Shown in pieces: positions 8,443-15,635 of a stretch of DNA of 64,000 nt (position 1 is the first letter of the stretch; each line of letters opens with the position of its first letter). Source of the stretch: Allobosea sp. OK403 (GTDB lineage: Bacteria; Pseudomonadota; Alphaproteobacteria; Rhizobiales; Beijerinckiaceae); the NCBI RefSeq assembly GCF_900113835.1, contig NZ_FOQV01000005.1, positions 226,796 to 290,795 on the forward strand, in the 5' to 3' direction. The position numbers and the translations under genes were made by a program. Under the pieces are notes generated by a model. That model made no database searches. It was not told where the DNA came from and saw only the letters and a program-made list of their open reading frames with translations.

Positions 8443-9387
8443 TCAACTCATCGCGCTGAAAACCGACCAGCCCGTCGCTTCGGCCACGCGCTCCAGCGCC
8501 AGCGTGCCCAGTTTGGAGTTGCCATTGGCGTTCAGCCCGGGCGACCAGACCGCGATCGAGGCCTTGCCGGGCGCGATTGCCAGAATTCCGCCGCCGACAC
8601 CCGATTTCCCTGGCAATCCGACGCGGAAGGCGAAGTCGCCCGAGGCGTCGTAATGGCCGCAGGTCAGCATCAGCGCGTTGATGCGGCGCGCCCGCTGGGC
8701 CGAGACGACCCGCGCGCCGCCGGGCTGGTACAGCCCGCCATGCATCAGATAGCGCCCGGCCATGGCGAGCTGCCGGCACGTCATCGCGATGGCGCATTGA
8801 TGGAAATAGACGCCGAGCGTCAGCTCCGGCGCGTGCTCGATGTTGCCGAAGGCCTTCATATAGTTGGCGAGCGCGACATTGCGGAATCCGGTCGCCTGTT
8901 CGGCGCGCGCCACCGCCTCATCGATGGTGATCATGTCGTCATCAGCGAGATAGCGCACGAAGCGCAGCAACTCGCCGATCGCCACGCGCGGCTCATGGCC
9001 GGCGAGGTTGATGTCGGCGACGACCAGCGCACCTGCATTGATGAAGGGGTTGCGCGGAATGCCTTGTTCGCGCTCGAGCTGGACGATCGAGTTGAAAGGC
9101 GTGCCGGACGGCTCGCGGCCGACGCGACGCCAGAGCGTATCGCCGACCTTGCCGAGCGCCTGCGTCAGCGCGAACACCTTCGAGACGCTCTGGATCGAGA
9201 AGGCCTCCTCGGCGTCGCCCGCGGCATGGACCGCGCCATCCGCTGTGACGATGCAGAGCCCGAAGCGGCTGGGGTCGATCGTCGCCAGAGGGGGGATATA
9301 GGTCGCGACCGCACCGCGATCCTCGGCTGCCGCCATGTCCCGGGCGATATCGCGGACCAGTCGGGTTATGTCCGTCACACTTTCCAC
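8443..9387 (-). CDS. glsA: Glutaminase
   Basis: Hydrolyses glutamine to glutamate and ammonia. At 314 aa with a GTG start it is slightly longer than the usual 305-310 aa. It has the serine beta-lactamase-like fold: catalytic SVSK (SxxK) in FSIQSVSKVF, then NPFINAGA and the C-terminal GKSGVGGG. An internal GTG at 9378 is an alternative start. It is convergent with the catabolic cassette, only 40 bases away, and is probably unrelated to it. Confidence 0.95.
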   Translation of the reverse strand: MESVTDITRLVRDIARDMAAAEDRGAVATYIPPLATIDPSRFGLCIVTADGAVHAAGDAEEAFSIQSVSKVFALTQALGKVGDTLWRRVGREPSGTPFNSIVQLEREQGIPRNPFINAGALVVADINLAGHEPRVAIGELLRFVRYLADDDMITIDEAVARAEQATGFRNVALANYMKAFGNIEHAPELTLGVYFHQCAIAMTCRQLAMAGRYLMHGGLYQPGGARVVSAQRARRINALMLTCGHYDASGDFAFRVGLPGKSGVGGGILAIAPGKASIAVWSPGLNANGNSKLGTLALERVAEATGWSVFSAMS

Positions 9388-9471
9388 CCCCGCCGACCCT
9401 GCGGCCCGTCCCGGCGCAACAAGCCCGAGCCGTCCGGGTGGGTCAAGCGTGAGCAGTGACGACGGTCGGAC

Positions 9472-10041
9472 TCAGACCGCCTGGCTGGACAGCTTGATCA
9501 ATCGTTCCAGAGCCGCGTCGAGGAAGCCGCTGGTGCGGGCGTCGATGATCTCGCCATCCTCGCCAAAGGCTTTGTCGGCGCCGCCGACGGCAACCATCTC
9601 GGGGATCAGCAGCGCGCCGAAGCCGAGCTCGAGCACGGTGCGCAACTGCGTCAGACCGCGATAGGCGCCCAGAGCGCCGGGCGAGGCGCCGCCGAGCGCT
9701 ACGACCTTGCCGGCCAGCCCGGTCGCGGGCGCTCCGGGCTTGGCGACGCTCGCCCAGTCCAGCGCGTTCTTCAGCGCCGGCGCATAGCCCGCATTGTACT
9801 CGGGGCTGGCGATGAACAGGCCGGCATGAGCATCGATCTGCGCACGCAGATCATGGGCCGGCTGCGGCGCGTGGCCGAAACCCGTCGCATCGACCAGCGG
9901 CAAGGGATAATCGGCGAGCGAGATCAGCGTGACCTGCGCCCCCGCCGCCGTGAGCTTCTTTGCCGCCAGGGCCGCGAGCTTCGCATTGAGCGAGCCGGGG
10001 CGCGACGAGCCGGAAAAAACGAGAATCTTGGGTGCGGACAT
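9472..10041 (-). CDS. NADPH-dependent FMN reductase family protein
   Basis: A flavodoxin-like oxidoreductase of 189 aa. The phosphate-binding loop SGSSRPGSLN lies near residue 10, and the second flavin-contact segment SPEYNAGYAPALKN is typical of the family. The ATG at 10041 is preferred over an upstream in-frame start because it directly precedes the first beta strand (PKILVFSG). It probably reduces quinones, azo compounds or chromate using NAD(P)H, but the natural substrate is not evident. Confidence 0.9.
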   Translation of the reverse strand: MSAPKILVFSGSSRPGSLNAKLAALAAKKLTAAGAQVTLISLADYPLPLVDATGFGHAPQPAHDLRAQIDAHAGLFIASPEYNAGYAPALKNALDWASVAKPGAPATGLAGKVVALGGASPGALGAYRGLTQLRTVLELGFGALLIPEMVAVGGADKAFGEDGEIIDARTSGFLDAALERLIKLSSQAV

Positions 10042-10208
10042 GACGGCCTCGGTCGGATCAGGACGGTCGGGAGCGACTGGCACGGAGGCTATGCCGTTGC
10101 ACCCGCAACGCCAAGTCCACCAAACGCGATGTCACGATTGCGCAGATGCAATGAACGCACGCTTGTGTCCGAGCGATCAGATCGTCGCGGAGGGCCGCCT
10201 CCCGAGCC

Positions 10209-11015
10209 CTATGTCGCCTGGCGATAGACCCAGACGCGTGCGGGCGGGATATTGCGCAAGACCCAATCCGAGGCGAAGGCCTTCAGCCCGGAGCCCTTGC
10301 GGGGCACGGGTGAGATCACCGAATAGGTGAACTGGATCAGCGGCGCGCCCTCGACCAGCAAGGTGAAGGCGTCCTTGGCGAGCGCGCTGCGCATCGCCGG
10401 CGGACGATTGAACAGGGGCAGGCTGGAGACGACGGCGATCGCCTTTTCCTGGAGATGGCCTGCCAGCGTCGTCGAAAGCGCATAGGCGTCGCCCTCCACC
10501 ACGGTCGCACGGGGAAAGCGCCGGCGCAGCAGCGCGCAGAATTCCGGGCTGTATTCGACCAGGATGAGCCGTTCCTCGCTGATGCCGCGTTCGATCAGCG
10601 CCTCGGTCACCGGCCCGGTGCCGGGGCCGATCTCGATCACCGGCCCGGGAATGGCGGGGTCGACGAAGGACGCCATGCGCCGCGCCAGGAACGGGCTGGA
10701 CGGCGTCACGGAGCCGGTGCGGCCGGGATCGTCGATCCACGACTTGATGAAACGGGCTTCGTCGCTCAGCTTCGACTTGGCCTCGCCGGCAACCCTGGAA
10801 ACATGGGTCTTGAATTTCTCGGCCTTCTGGCGGACCTCGCCTTCGACCTTGTAGCGGACGGCGGCGACCCTCAAGCGCGCCTCGGCCATGCTGTCGACGA
10901 GGTCGGCAGCGGTCACGCGCACCTCATCCTCGATGCGCACGGCCATGCTCGACTGGCCTAGCCTTGCAGCTAGAGAGCCGGTGCGCGGGCGACGATGGTG
11001 GAGAGTTTGAGACAT
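10209..11015 (-). CDS. PmtA-like phospholipid N-methyltransferase
   Basis: A class I SAM-dependent methyltransferase of about 268 aa. The SAM-binding motif is VIEIGPGTGPVTEAL and an acidic residue (LVEYSPEF) follows for ribose binding. A helical, charged N-terminal extension may be a membrane-association region. The layout resembles bacterial PmtA, which methylates phosphatidylethanolamine towards phosphatidylcholine, and more distantly KsgA-type rRNA dimethylases. The start at 11015 follows CGGGGTC; ATG 10946 would remove 23 residues. Confidence 0.75.
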   Translation of the reverse strand: MSQTLHHRRPRTGSLAARLGQSSMAVRIEDEVRVTAADLVDSMAEARLRVAAVRYKVEGEVRQKAEKFKTHVSRVAGEAKSKLSDEARFIKSWIDDPGRTGSVTPSSPFLARRMASFVDPAIPGPVIEIGPGTGPVTEALIERGISEERLILVEYSPEFCALLRRRFPRATVVEGDAYALSTTLAGHLQEKAIAVVSSLPLFNRPPAMRSALAKDAFTLLVEGAPLIQFTYSVISPVPRKGSGLKAFASDWVLRNIPPARVWVYRQAT

Positions 11016-11099
11016 TTGACCCCGAGTGCTGACGCAACATGCGGCAACCATGACGAAATAATGACGTTACCTGCCCGACATATAGGGTTCAAGAGCCTT

Positions 11100-11143
11100 G
11101 AGGGCACGAGGACCTGCTGCGTGTTGAGGCAGGAGGTGCCCTC
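11100..11143 (-). terminator. Long hairpin after the Crp/Fnr gene
   Basis: GAGGGCAC (11100-11107) pairs with GTGCCCTC (11136-11143), with an inner CCTGC/GCAGG arm. It overlaps the last bases of the minus-strand regulator gene and would end its transcript. No strong T-run follows. Confidence 0.5.
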
Positions 11144-11897
11144 AGATCAGCGGTCTCGGCTCGAGCTCCCGTTCGTAAAGCGAGGCCATGCGGGCGGTCA
11201 GGCGCGGATTGAGCAAGGTCAATCGCCCGCCCGAGATCGAAAAAAGGCCGGCCCGGCGCAGCTTCGCCCATGTCTTGCTGGTGTGGACGAGCGATAAGCC
11301 GAGCGCGTCGGCGAGCTGCTGCTGCGAGAGCGGAAACCGGAAGCTGTTCTCGCTGACCAGGCCAAGCGCGTTGGCGCGGCGATGGAGCGAGATCAGCAGC
11401 GCCGCGATGCGCTCGGCGGCATTGCGCTGGCCGACAGAGGTCAGGTTCTCGTCGATCAGGCTCTCCTCGCGCGAGCCGAGCCAGGCGATCTCGTAGGACA
11501 GGCTCGGCATCCGCACGAACAGATCCCAGACCCGCTTGCGTGGAAAAGCGCAGAGCTCGACCTCGGTCAGAGCCTCGATACCGTGCTGAGCGGCGCTCAG
11601 CAGCGAGGCCTGCAAGCCGACGAGGTCTCCCGGCAGCAGGAAGTTCAGGATCTGGCGCCGGCCGTCGGGCAGGGATTTGTAGCGGAACGCCCAGCCCGAG
11701 AAGAGCGTATAGAGCGCCGCGTCCTCCTGTCCGGGTTGGATGATGTCGGCGCCGGCCGGCAGCAGGCGATGCTCCATCTTCATCGACTGAATGAAGCGGA
11801 CCTCGTCGTCGGTCTTGTCCTTGAAAGCCGGCTTGAGCCGGAGCGGGCAGGCCAGGCAGGGCACGCCGATGCGGCTCTGATTCGCGCTTGTCGCCAT
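11142..11897 (-). CDS. Crp/Fnr family transcriptional regulator
   Basis: A 251-aa regulator with a cyclic-nucleotide-binding-like beta-barrel (about residues 35-150, including FLLPGDLVGL) and a C-terminal winged helix (FPLSQQQLADALGLS, then SKTWAKLRR). There is a CxxC near the N terminus (GVPCLACPLR) but no full FNR cysteine set, so an oxygen-sensing iron-sulfur cluster is not supported. The start at 11897 is chosen for normal family length; the frame stays open to 12455. It is divergent from the SbmA/YddA-like ABC transporter. A near-consensus EcfG box (GGAAC-N16-GGTT) lies about 60-85 bases upstream. Confidence 0.85.
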   Translation of the reverse strand: MATSANQSRIGVPCLACPLRLKPAFKDKTDDEVRFIQSMKMEHRLLPAGADIIQPGQEDAALYTLFSGWAFRYKSLPDGRRQILNFLLPGDLVGLQASLLSAAQHGIEALTEVELCAFPRKRVWDLFVRMPSLSYEIAWLGSREESLIDENLTSVGQRNAAERIAALLISLHRRANALGLVSENSFRFPLSQQQLADALGLSLVHTSKTWAKLRRAGLFSISGGRLTLLNPRLTARMASLYERELEPRPLI

Positions 11898-11956
11898 CGT
11901 CTCGATTGATCCGCTCTCGCAACGGCCGCCGGCATGCGCGTCTGGCCGGACAGGAC

Positions 11957-11981
11957 AACCCGGCATCCAATCACTTGTTCC
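11957..11981 (-). promoter_or_regulatory. Near-consensus EcfG-type promoter before the Crp/Fnr gene
   Basis: Read on the minus strand: GGAAC (11981-11977), 16 bases, GGTT (11960-11957). The first base of the -10 element differs from CGTT. It is weaker than the other boxes and could be chance. Confidence 0.35.
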
Positions 11982-12045
11982 CGTCTTGCACGTGTTCTCG
12001 CACGCGTTCTCGTCTCGTGCGGCGCAGCAGGCATGGAGCGGCAGG

Positions 12046-12070
12046 GGAACTTGCGCTGCGGCCGGACGTT
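12046..12070 (+). promoter_or_regulatory. EcfG-type promoter before the ABC transporter gene
   Basis: GGAAC (12046-12050), 16 bases, CGTT (12067-12070): an exact general-stress sigma factor promoter. The expected transcript start near 12077 leaves a leader of about 45 bases before ATG 12121. Confidence 0.7.
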
Positions 12071-12120
12071 TTGGATCAGCGTCCGTCATGGTGCCGTGAC
12101 GATTCTGGAGTGGCCGGGGG

Positions 12121-13929
12121 ATGTCCGACACGCTGAGTGTCCCGCAACGCTCGCGTATGCGCCGCTTCTTCGCGACGGCGTTGAAATTCTGGATTGGCAA
12201 AAGGCGGCTGCGCGCCTGGGGGCTCACAATCCTCGTGCTCGTCTTCGTCGCGGCACAGATCGCGACCGCCGTCGGAATCAATGCCTGGAACCGGTTGTTC
12301 TTCGACGCTCTTGAAAAGCGCGATGTCGCGGCGGTCTGGGGCACGGTCGCCTGGCTGCCGCTGCTCATCGCGGTCTCGGCGTTGACGCTGTCGGCGCTGG
12401 TGATCAGCCGCATGCTGCTGCAGATGCGCTGGCGTGAAAATCTGACGCGCCGCATCGCCGGCTGGTGGATCGCCGACCAGCGCTATTACCGGATGCAGTT
12501 CACCGCCAAGGAGCAGAGCGCGCCGGAATATCGTATCGCGGAGGATGTCCGCCTCGCCATCGAGCCGCTCGTCGAATTCGCGATCGGCCTGATCAGCGCG
12601 GCCGTCACCGCCGCGACCTTCGCCACCATCCTCTGGCACGTCGCAGGCTCGGCCCGCTTCGTGTTCGGTGGCGCGGACATCGTGATCCCGAGCTATATGG
12701 CGATTGCGGCGATCCTTTATGCGATCGTCGCCTCGTTCGCCGCCTATGTTGTCGGCCGGCCGCTGGTCGGCCGGATCTCGGCGAAGAATGAGGCGGAGGC
12801 GCAGTTTCGCGCCGAGATGACAAGGCTGCGTGAGAACGCCGAGAGCATCGCGCTGATCCGCGGCGACGCCGACGAACGGACCTCCGTGGGCGAGAATTAC
12901 GGCCGCGTCGTCGCGGCCTGGTTGGGTGTCATCCGCCAGCAAGGCGTCATCGCGCTGGTGCTCAACACCAATGGCGCGCTGTTTCCGATCGTGCCGCTGC
13001 TGCTGATCGCGCCGAAATATCTTTCGGGCGAGGTCACGCTGGGCGCCGTAATGCAGGTCGTCGCAGCCTTCGGCGCCGTGCAAGCGGCCCTGATCTGGTT
13101 CGTCGACAATATCGTGCGTCTGGCCGAGTGGTTCGCCTCCGTGGCCCGCGTCGATGAGCTCCAGGAGGCGCTGGAGGCGCTCGATGTCGGCACGATCATG
13201 GAAGGCGAAACCCAGATCAGCCTCGGCGAGAGCGAGGATGGCGCGATCCATATCGAGAATCTCTCGATCGCCCACAGCAATGGCCGCGTGGTGATCGCCG
13301 ATGCCTCGGTGGTGATCGAGTTGGGCGAGAAGGTGCTGATCGTCGGCGAAAGCGGCTCCGGCAAGAGCACGCTGATCCGAGCCTTGGCGGGGTTATGGCC
13401 CTGGGGTTCTGGAAGGATCGAGGTGCCGCGTGGCAAGTCGATCGCTTTCGTGCCGCAGAAGCCCTATCTGCCGATGGGCAGCTTTCGCACTGTGCTGCTC
13501 TACCCGCAAGCGGATGCGCCAGTTCCCGACGACGTCGTCATCGCCGCCTTGAAGCGCTGTGGGCTGGCTTATCTCGCCAAGCGCCTCGATGACGAGGACA
13601 GCTGGGATCAGATCCTCTCCGGCGGCGAGCGTCAGCGCGTCGCCTTCACTCGTCTCCTTATCCAGAAGCCCGACATCGTCATCATGGACGAGGCGACTTC
13701 GGCGCTGGACGAGGATAGCCAGAACACATTGTTGGGCTTGTTCGAGGGCGAACTCGCCCATGCCACGGTGATCAGCGTCGGCCATCGGATCGGTCTCGAG
13801 GAGTTCCATGACCGCAAGATCACGCTGGAGAAGCGCCTCGCCGGCGCTCATCTGAGCTCCCGGCGACTGGGCAAGTCGCTCTGGCGGCTGTTCCGCAGCC
13901 GTAACTCCGCCAATGACGACGCGGCTTGA
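12121..13929 (+). CDS. SbmA/BacA-YddA-like ABC transporter, fused permease and ATPase
   Basis: A 602-aa half-transporter. The N-terminal membrane domain has about six hydrophobic segments between residues 30 and 300 and the family WNRLFFDALE signature. The C-terminal ATPase has Walker A VGESGSGKST, signature LSGGERQR, Walker B IVIMDEATSALD and switch His in VISVGHR. This family (ABC_membrane_2; YddA, BacA-related, ABCD-like) moves peptides, very-long-chain lipids or cobalamin; the cargo here is unknown. A perfect EcfG promoter upstream places it in the general stress regulon. Confidence 0.88.
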   Translation: MSDTLSVPQRSRMRRFFATALKFWIGKRRLRAWGLTILVLVFVAAQIATAVGINAWNRLFFDALEKRDVAAVWGTVAWLPLLIAVSALTLSALVISRMLLQMRWRENLTRRIAGWWIADQRYYRMQFTAKEQSAPEYRIAEDVRLAIEPLVEFAIGLISAAVTAATFATILWHVAGSARFVFGGADIVIPSYMAIAAILYAIVASFAAYVVGRPLVGRISAKNEAEAQFRAEMTRLRENAESIALIRGDADERTSVGENYGRVVAAWLGVIRQQGVIALVLNTNGALFPIVPLLLIAPKYLSGEVTLGAVMQVVAAFGAVQAALIWFVDNIVRLAEWFASVARVDELQEALEALDVGTIMEGETQISLGESEDGAIHIENLSIAHSNGRVVIADASVVIELGEKVLIVGESGSGKSTLIRALAGLWPWGSGRIEVPRGKSIAFVPQKPYLPMGSFRTVLLYPQADAPVPDDVVIAALKRCGLAYLAKRLDDEDSWDQILSGGERQRVAFTRLLIQKPDIVIMDEATSALDEDSQNTLLGLFEGELAHATVISVGHRIGLEEFHDRKITLEKRLAGAHLSSRRLGKSLWRLFRSRNSANDDAA

Positions 13930-13934
13930 GCGAA

Positions 13935-13959
13935 GGCGGTTCACGTCGACGTGACCGCC
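13935..13959. other. Inverted repeat between the ABC transporter and small stress gene
   Basis: GGCGGT-T-CACGTC followed directly by GACGTG-ACCGCC is a 12-bp inverted repeat with one bulged base and no loop. It could end the ABC transporter transcript, but no T-run follows, so the role is unclear. Confidence 0.35.
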
Positions 13960-13985
13960 GGTCCGCTCCCTGATCGTGCCGAAAT

Positions 13986-14010
13986 GGAACTGTGAGGCGA
14001 TCCTTGCGTT
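13986..14010 (+). promoter_or_regulatory. EcfG-type promoter before the small gene at 14064
   Basis: GGAAC (13986-13990), 16 bases, CGTT (14007-14010), an exact match. The predicted start of transcription is about 14017, 47 bases before the ATG. Confidence 0.7.
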
Positions 14011-14063
14011 AACTCCTGCATAAACCGGCTGATGGTGGCTGGTTGTGGCGTTGGGAGAGACAG

Positions 14064-14342
14064 ATGTTGAATGACAGCCTTGCCCCCATCAAGCGCGCTG
14101 GTCTCTTCTTTGGTTTCATGGGCATGGCGGTCGCCAGCCTGACAATGGGCGCGGATTGGCAGCGCCCCGACGACCAAAGCTCGAGCACGGTCGCGCAGGC
14201 CAAGATCCAGCGCCATGAGCCCACCGATATCCGTGTCGCTTCCGTGGATTCCGGCCAGAAGGTGGTCGATCGCACCAAGCGCGCCATCGCAACCTCGCAG
14301 CAGGCCATGCTGGAGAGCGGCCCGAAGGTGATCATCCGCTGA
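14064..14342 (+). CDS. Small hypothetical protein with N-terminal membrane segment
   Basis: A 92-aa protein of unknown function. A single hydrophobic stretch (about residues 10-30, GLFFGFMGMAVASLTMG) could be a signal anchor, followed by a hydrophilic, Ser/Gln-rich tail outside the membrane. The ATG at 14064 follows GGGAGAGA. The exact EcfG promoter upstream suggests a stress-induced envelope protein. Confidence 0.7.
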   Translation: MLNDSLAPIKRAGLFFGFMGMAVASLTMGADWQRPDDQSSSTVAQAKIQRHEPTDIRVASVDSGQKVVDRTKRAIATSQQAMLESGPKVIIR

Positions 14343-14362
14343 GTCGATTTATTCTCGCGGTG

Positions 14363-14387
14363 GGAACTGTTTTCAAGGTTGCACGTT
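14363..14387 (+). promoter_or_regulatory. EcfG-type promoter of a short terminated transcript
   Basis: GGAAC (14363-14367), 16 bases, CGTT (14384-14387), an exact match. It lies just after the small gene at 14064 and about 60 bases before an intrinsic terminator, upstream of the transglutaminase gene. Confidence 0.65.
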
Positions 14388-14393
14388 GACAAC

Positions 14394-14447
14394 CTAGCGC
14401 TCCCTCGCGCGACGCACTTCGAGCCGCCTCCGGGCGGCTTGTTTTTT
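14394..14447 (+). ncRNA. Candidate stress-induced small RNA or attenuated leader
   Basis: A transcript starting 6-7 bases after the EcfG -10 element would end at the hairpin-plus-T-run at 14422-14447, giving about 54 nt. No open frame with a ribosome site fits inside. It is either a short regulatory RNA or a leader whose terminator limits read-through into the transglutaminase gene at 14491. The end points are inferred, not observed. Confidence 0.4.
14422..14447 (+). terminator. Intrinsic terminator
   Basis: AGCCGCC (14422-14428) pairs with GGCGGCT (14433-14439) around a TCCG loop and is followed by TGTTTTTT. This is a textbook rho-independent terminator on the plus strand. Confidence 0.85.
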
Positions 14448-14490
14448 GGTCGTCGCGGGTTGTGGTGCGGGCTTGCCGACGGGGAACACG

Positions 14491-15369
14491 ATGTATCTGC
14501 GCATCCGCCACGCCACGACCTATCGCTATGCCGCCCCGGTGCAATTCGGGCCGCATCGGCTGATGCTGCGCCCGCGCGATTCCTTCGATCTGCGGGTGGT
14601 CGACACGGCCCTGTCGATCGCTCCGCGGGCGCGGCTGCGCTGGATGCACGACGCCTATGGCAATTCGGTCGCGGTCGCGAATTTCGACGCGCCGGCCAAT
14701 ACGCTCGACATCGTCAGCGAACTGGTGATCCAGCGCTTCGGTTCGGCCCTGCTGCGCACCGAGATCGAGAATTCCGCTGCCGTGACCGGCGTCGTCTACA
14801 GCGAAGCGGAGCGCGCCGTGCTCCAGCCCTATCTCGATCTCGCTGCCGCCGACCCTGACGGCTTGCTCGACCAATGGCTGGCGGATTTTCGCGCCCGCAT
14901 CGGCCATGGATCCGGGCATCTGCTGCGCGACCTTGCTCATGCGATCTATACCGGGCTGAGTTATGCGGTGCGCTTCGATGAAGGCACGCAGCATCCTGCC
15001 GATACGCTGCGCTCACTGGCCGGCTCCTGCCGCGATTATGCCTGGCTCTTCATCGAGCTCGCCAGGCGCATGGGCTTCGCCTCGCGTTTCGTGACGGGCT
15101 ATATCCACGACCGCTCGCCCGACGCGGCCGGGCTGGTCTCCAGCATCGGCCTGACCCATGCGTGGGCCGATGTCTTCATCCCCGGCGATGGCTGGGTGGA
15201 GTTCGACCCGACCAATGATCTCGTCGCCGACAGACAGCTTCTGCGCGTCGCTGTCGCGCGCGTGCCCGAGGACGCCTCGCCGGTCTCCGGCAGTTTCACC
15301 GGGGGGACGGGTTCGTTCCTCGGGCTGAGCGTCGGCGTCAATATCGAACCGATCGACAAGCCGGCCTGA
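14491..15369 (+). CDS. Transglutaminase-like protease family protein
   Basis: A 292-aa protein with an N-terminal beta-rich bacterial transglutaminase domain (residues 1-90) and a transglutaminase core. The candidate triad is C180 (AGSCRDYA), H223 (LTHAWADV) and D239 (FDPTND). Proteins of this kind are usually cysteine peptidases or amidases, often beside circularly permuted ATP-grasp genes, which are absent here. ATG 14491 follows GGGGAA. The only promoter seen upstream is an EcfG box followed by a terminator, so expression may depend on read-through. Confidence 0.88.
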   Translation: MYLRIRHATTYRYAAPVQFGPHRLMLRPRDSFDLRVVDTALSIAPRARLRWMHDAYGNSVAVANFDAPANTLDIVSELVIQRFGSALLRTEIENSAAVTGVVYSEAERAVLQPYLDLAAADPDGLLDQWLADFRARIGHGSGHLLRDLAHAIYTGLSYAVRFDEGTQHPADTLRSLAGSCRDYAWLFIELARRMGFASRFVTGYIHDRSPDAAGLVSSIGLTHAWADVFIPGDGWVEFDPTNDLVADRQLLRVAVARVPEDASPVSGSFTGGTGSFLGLSVGVNIEPIDKPA

Positions 15370-15385
15370 TGGCGCGGCGCTCCCT

Positions 15386-15625
15386 AGAGCAGGATGCGAA
15401 AAAGTGGGCACCGGTTTTTCGCATTGATCCTGCTCTAACTCCTTGATGAGAGACGGATTCAGATTTCAGGCGGGATCACGAAGTGACCCCGTCCGAAATC
15501 ATCCGGCTCTAGAGCATTTTCAAGCGAAGTGGACGCCGGTTCGCGTGAAGAAAATGCGATAAAACAAGGCTCTAGAGCATTTTCGAGCGAAGTGGGCACC
15601 GGTTCGCGTGAAGAAGACGCGTCAA
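15386..15625. repeat. Composite of dispersed palindromic repeats
   Basis: Four modules sit side by side. First is a hairpin from AGAGCAGGA to TCCTGCTCT (15386-15436). Second is an ATTTC...GAAAT hairpin (15463-15499) that matches the one near 6.3 kb in imperfect form. Two direct copies of an AGAGCATTTTC..GCGAAGTGG..CCGGTTCGCGTGAAG unit (about 15510-15625) complete it. It fills the convergent space between the transglutaminase and sensor kinase genes. Confidence 0.85.
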
Positions 15626-15635
15626 AACAGTTACT

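Noticed and set aside
14386..14391. TTGACA overlapping the EcfG -10 element as a sigma70 -35 box
   Set aside because: No -10-like hexamer lies 16-18 bases downstream. The EcfG match is exact.
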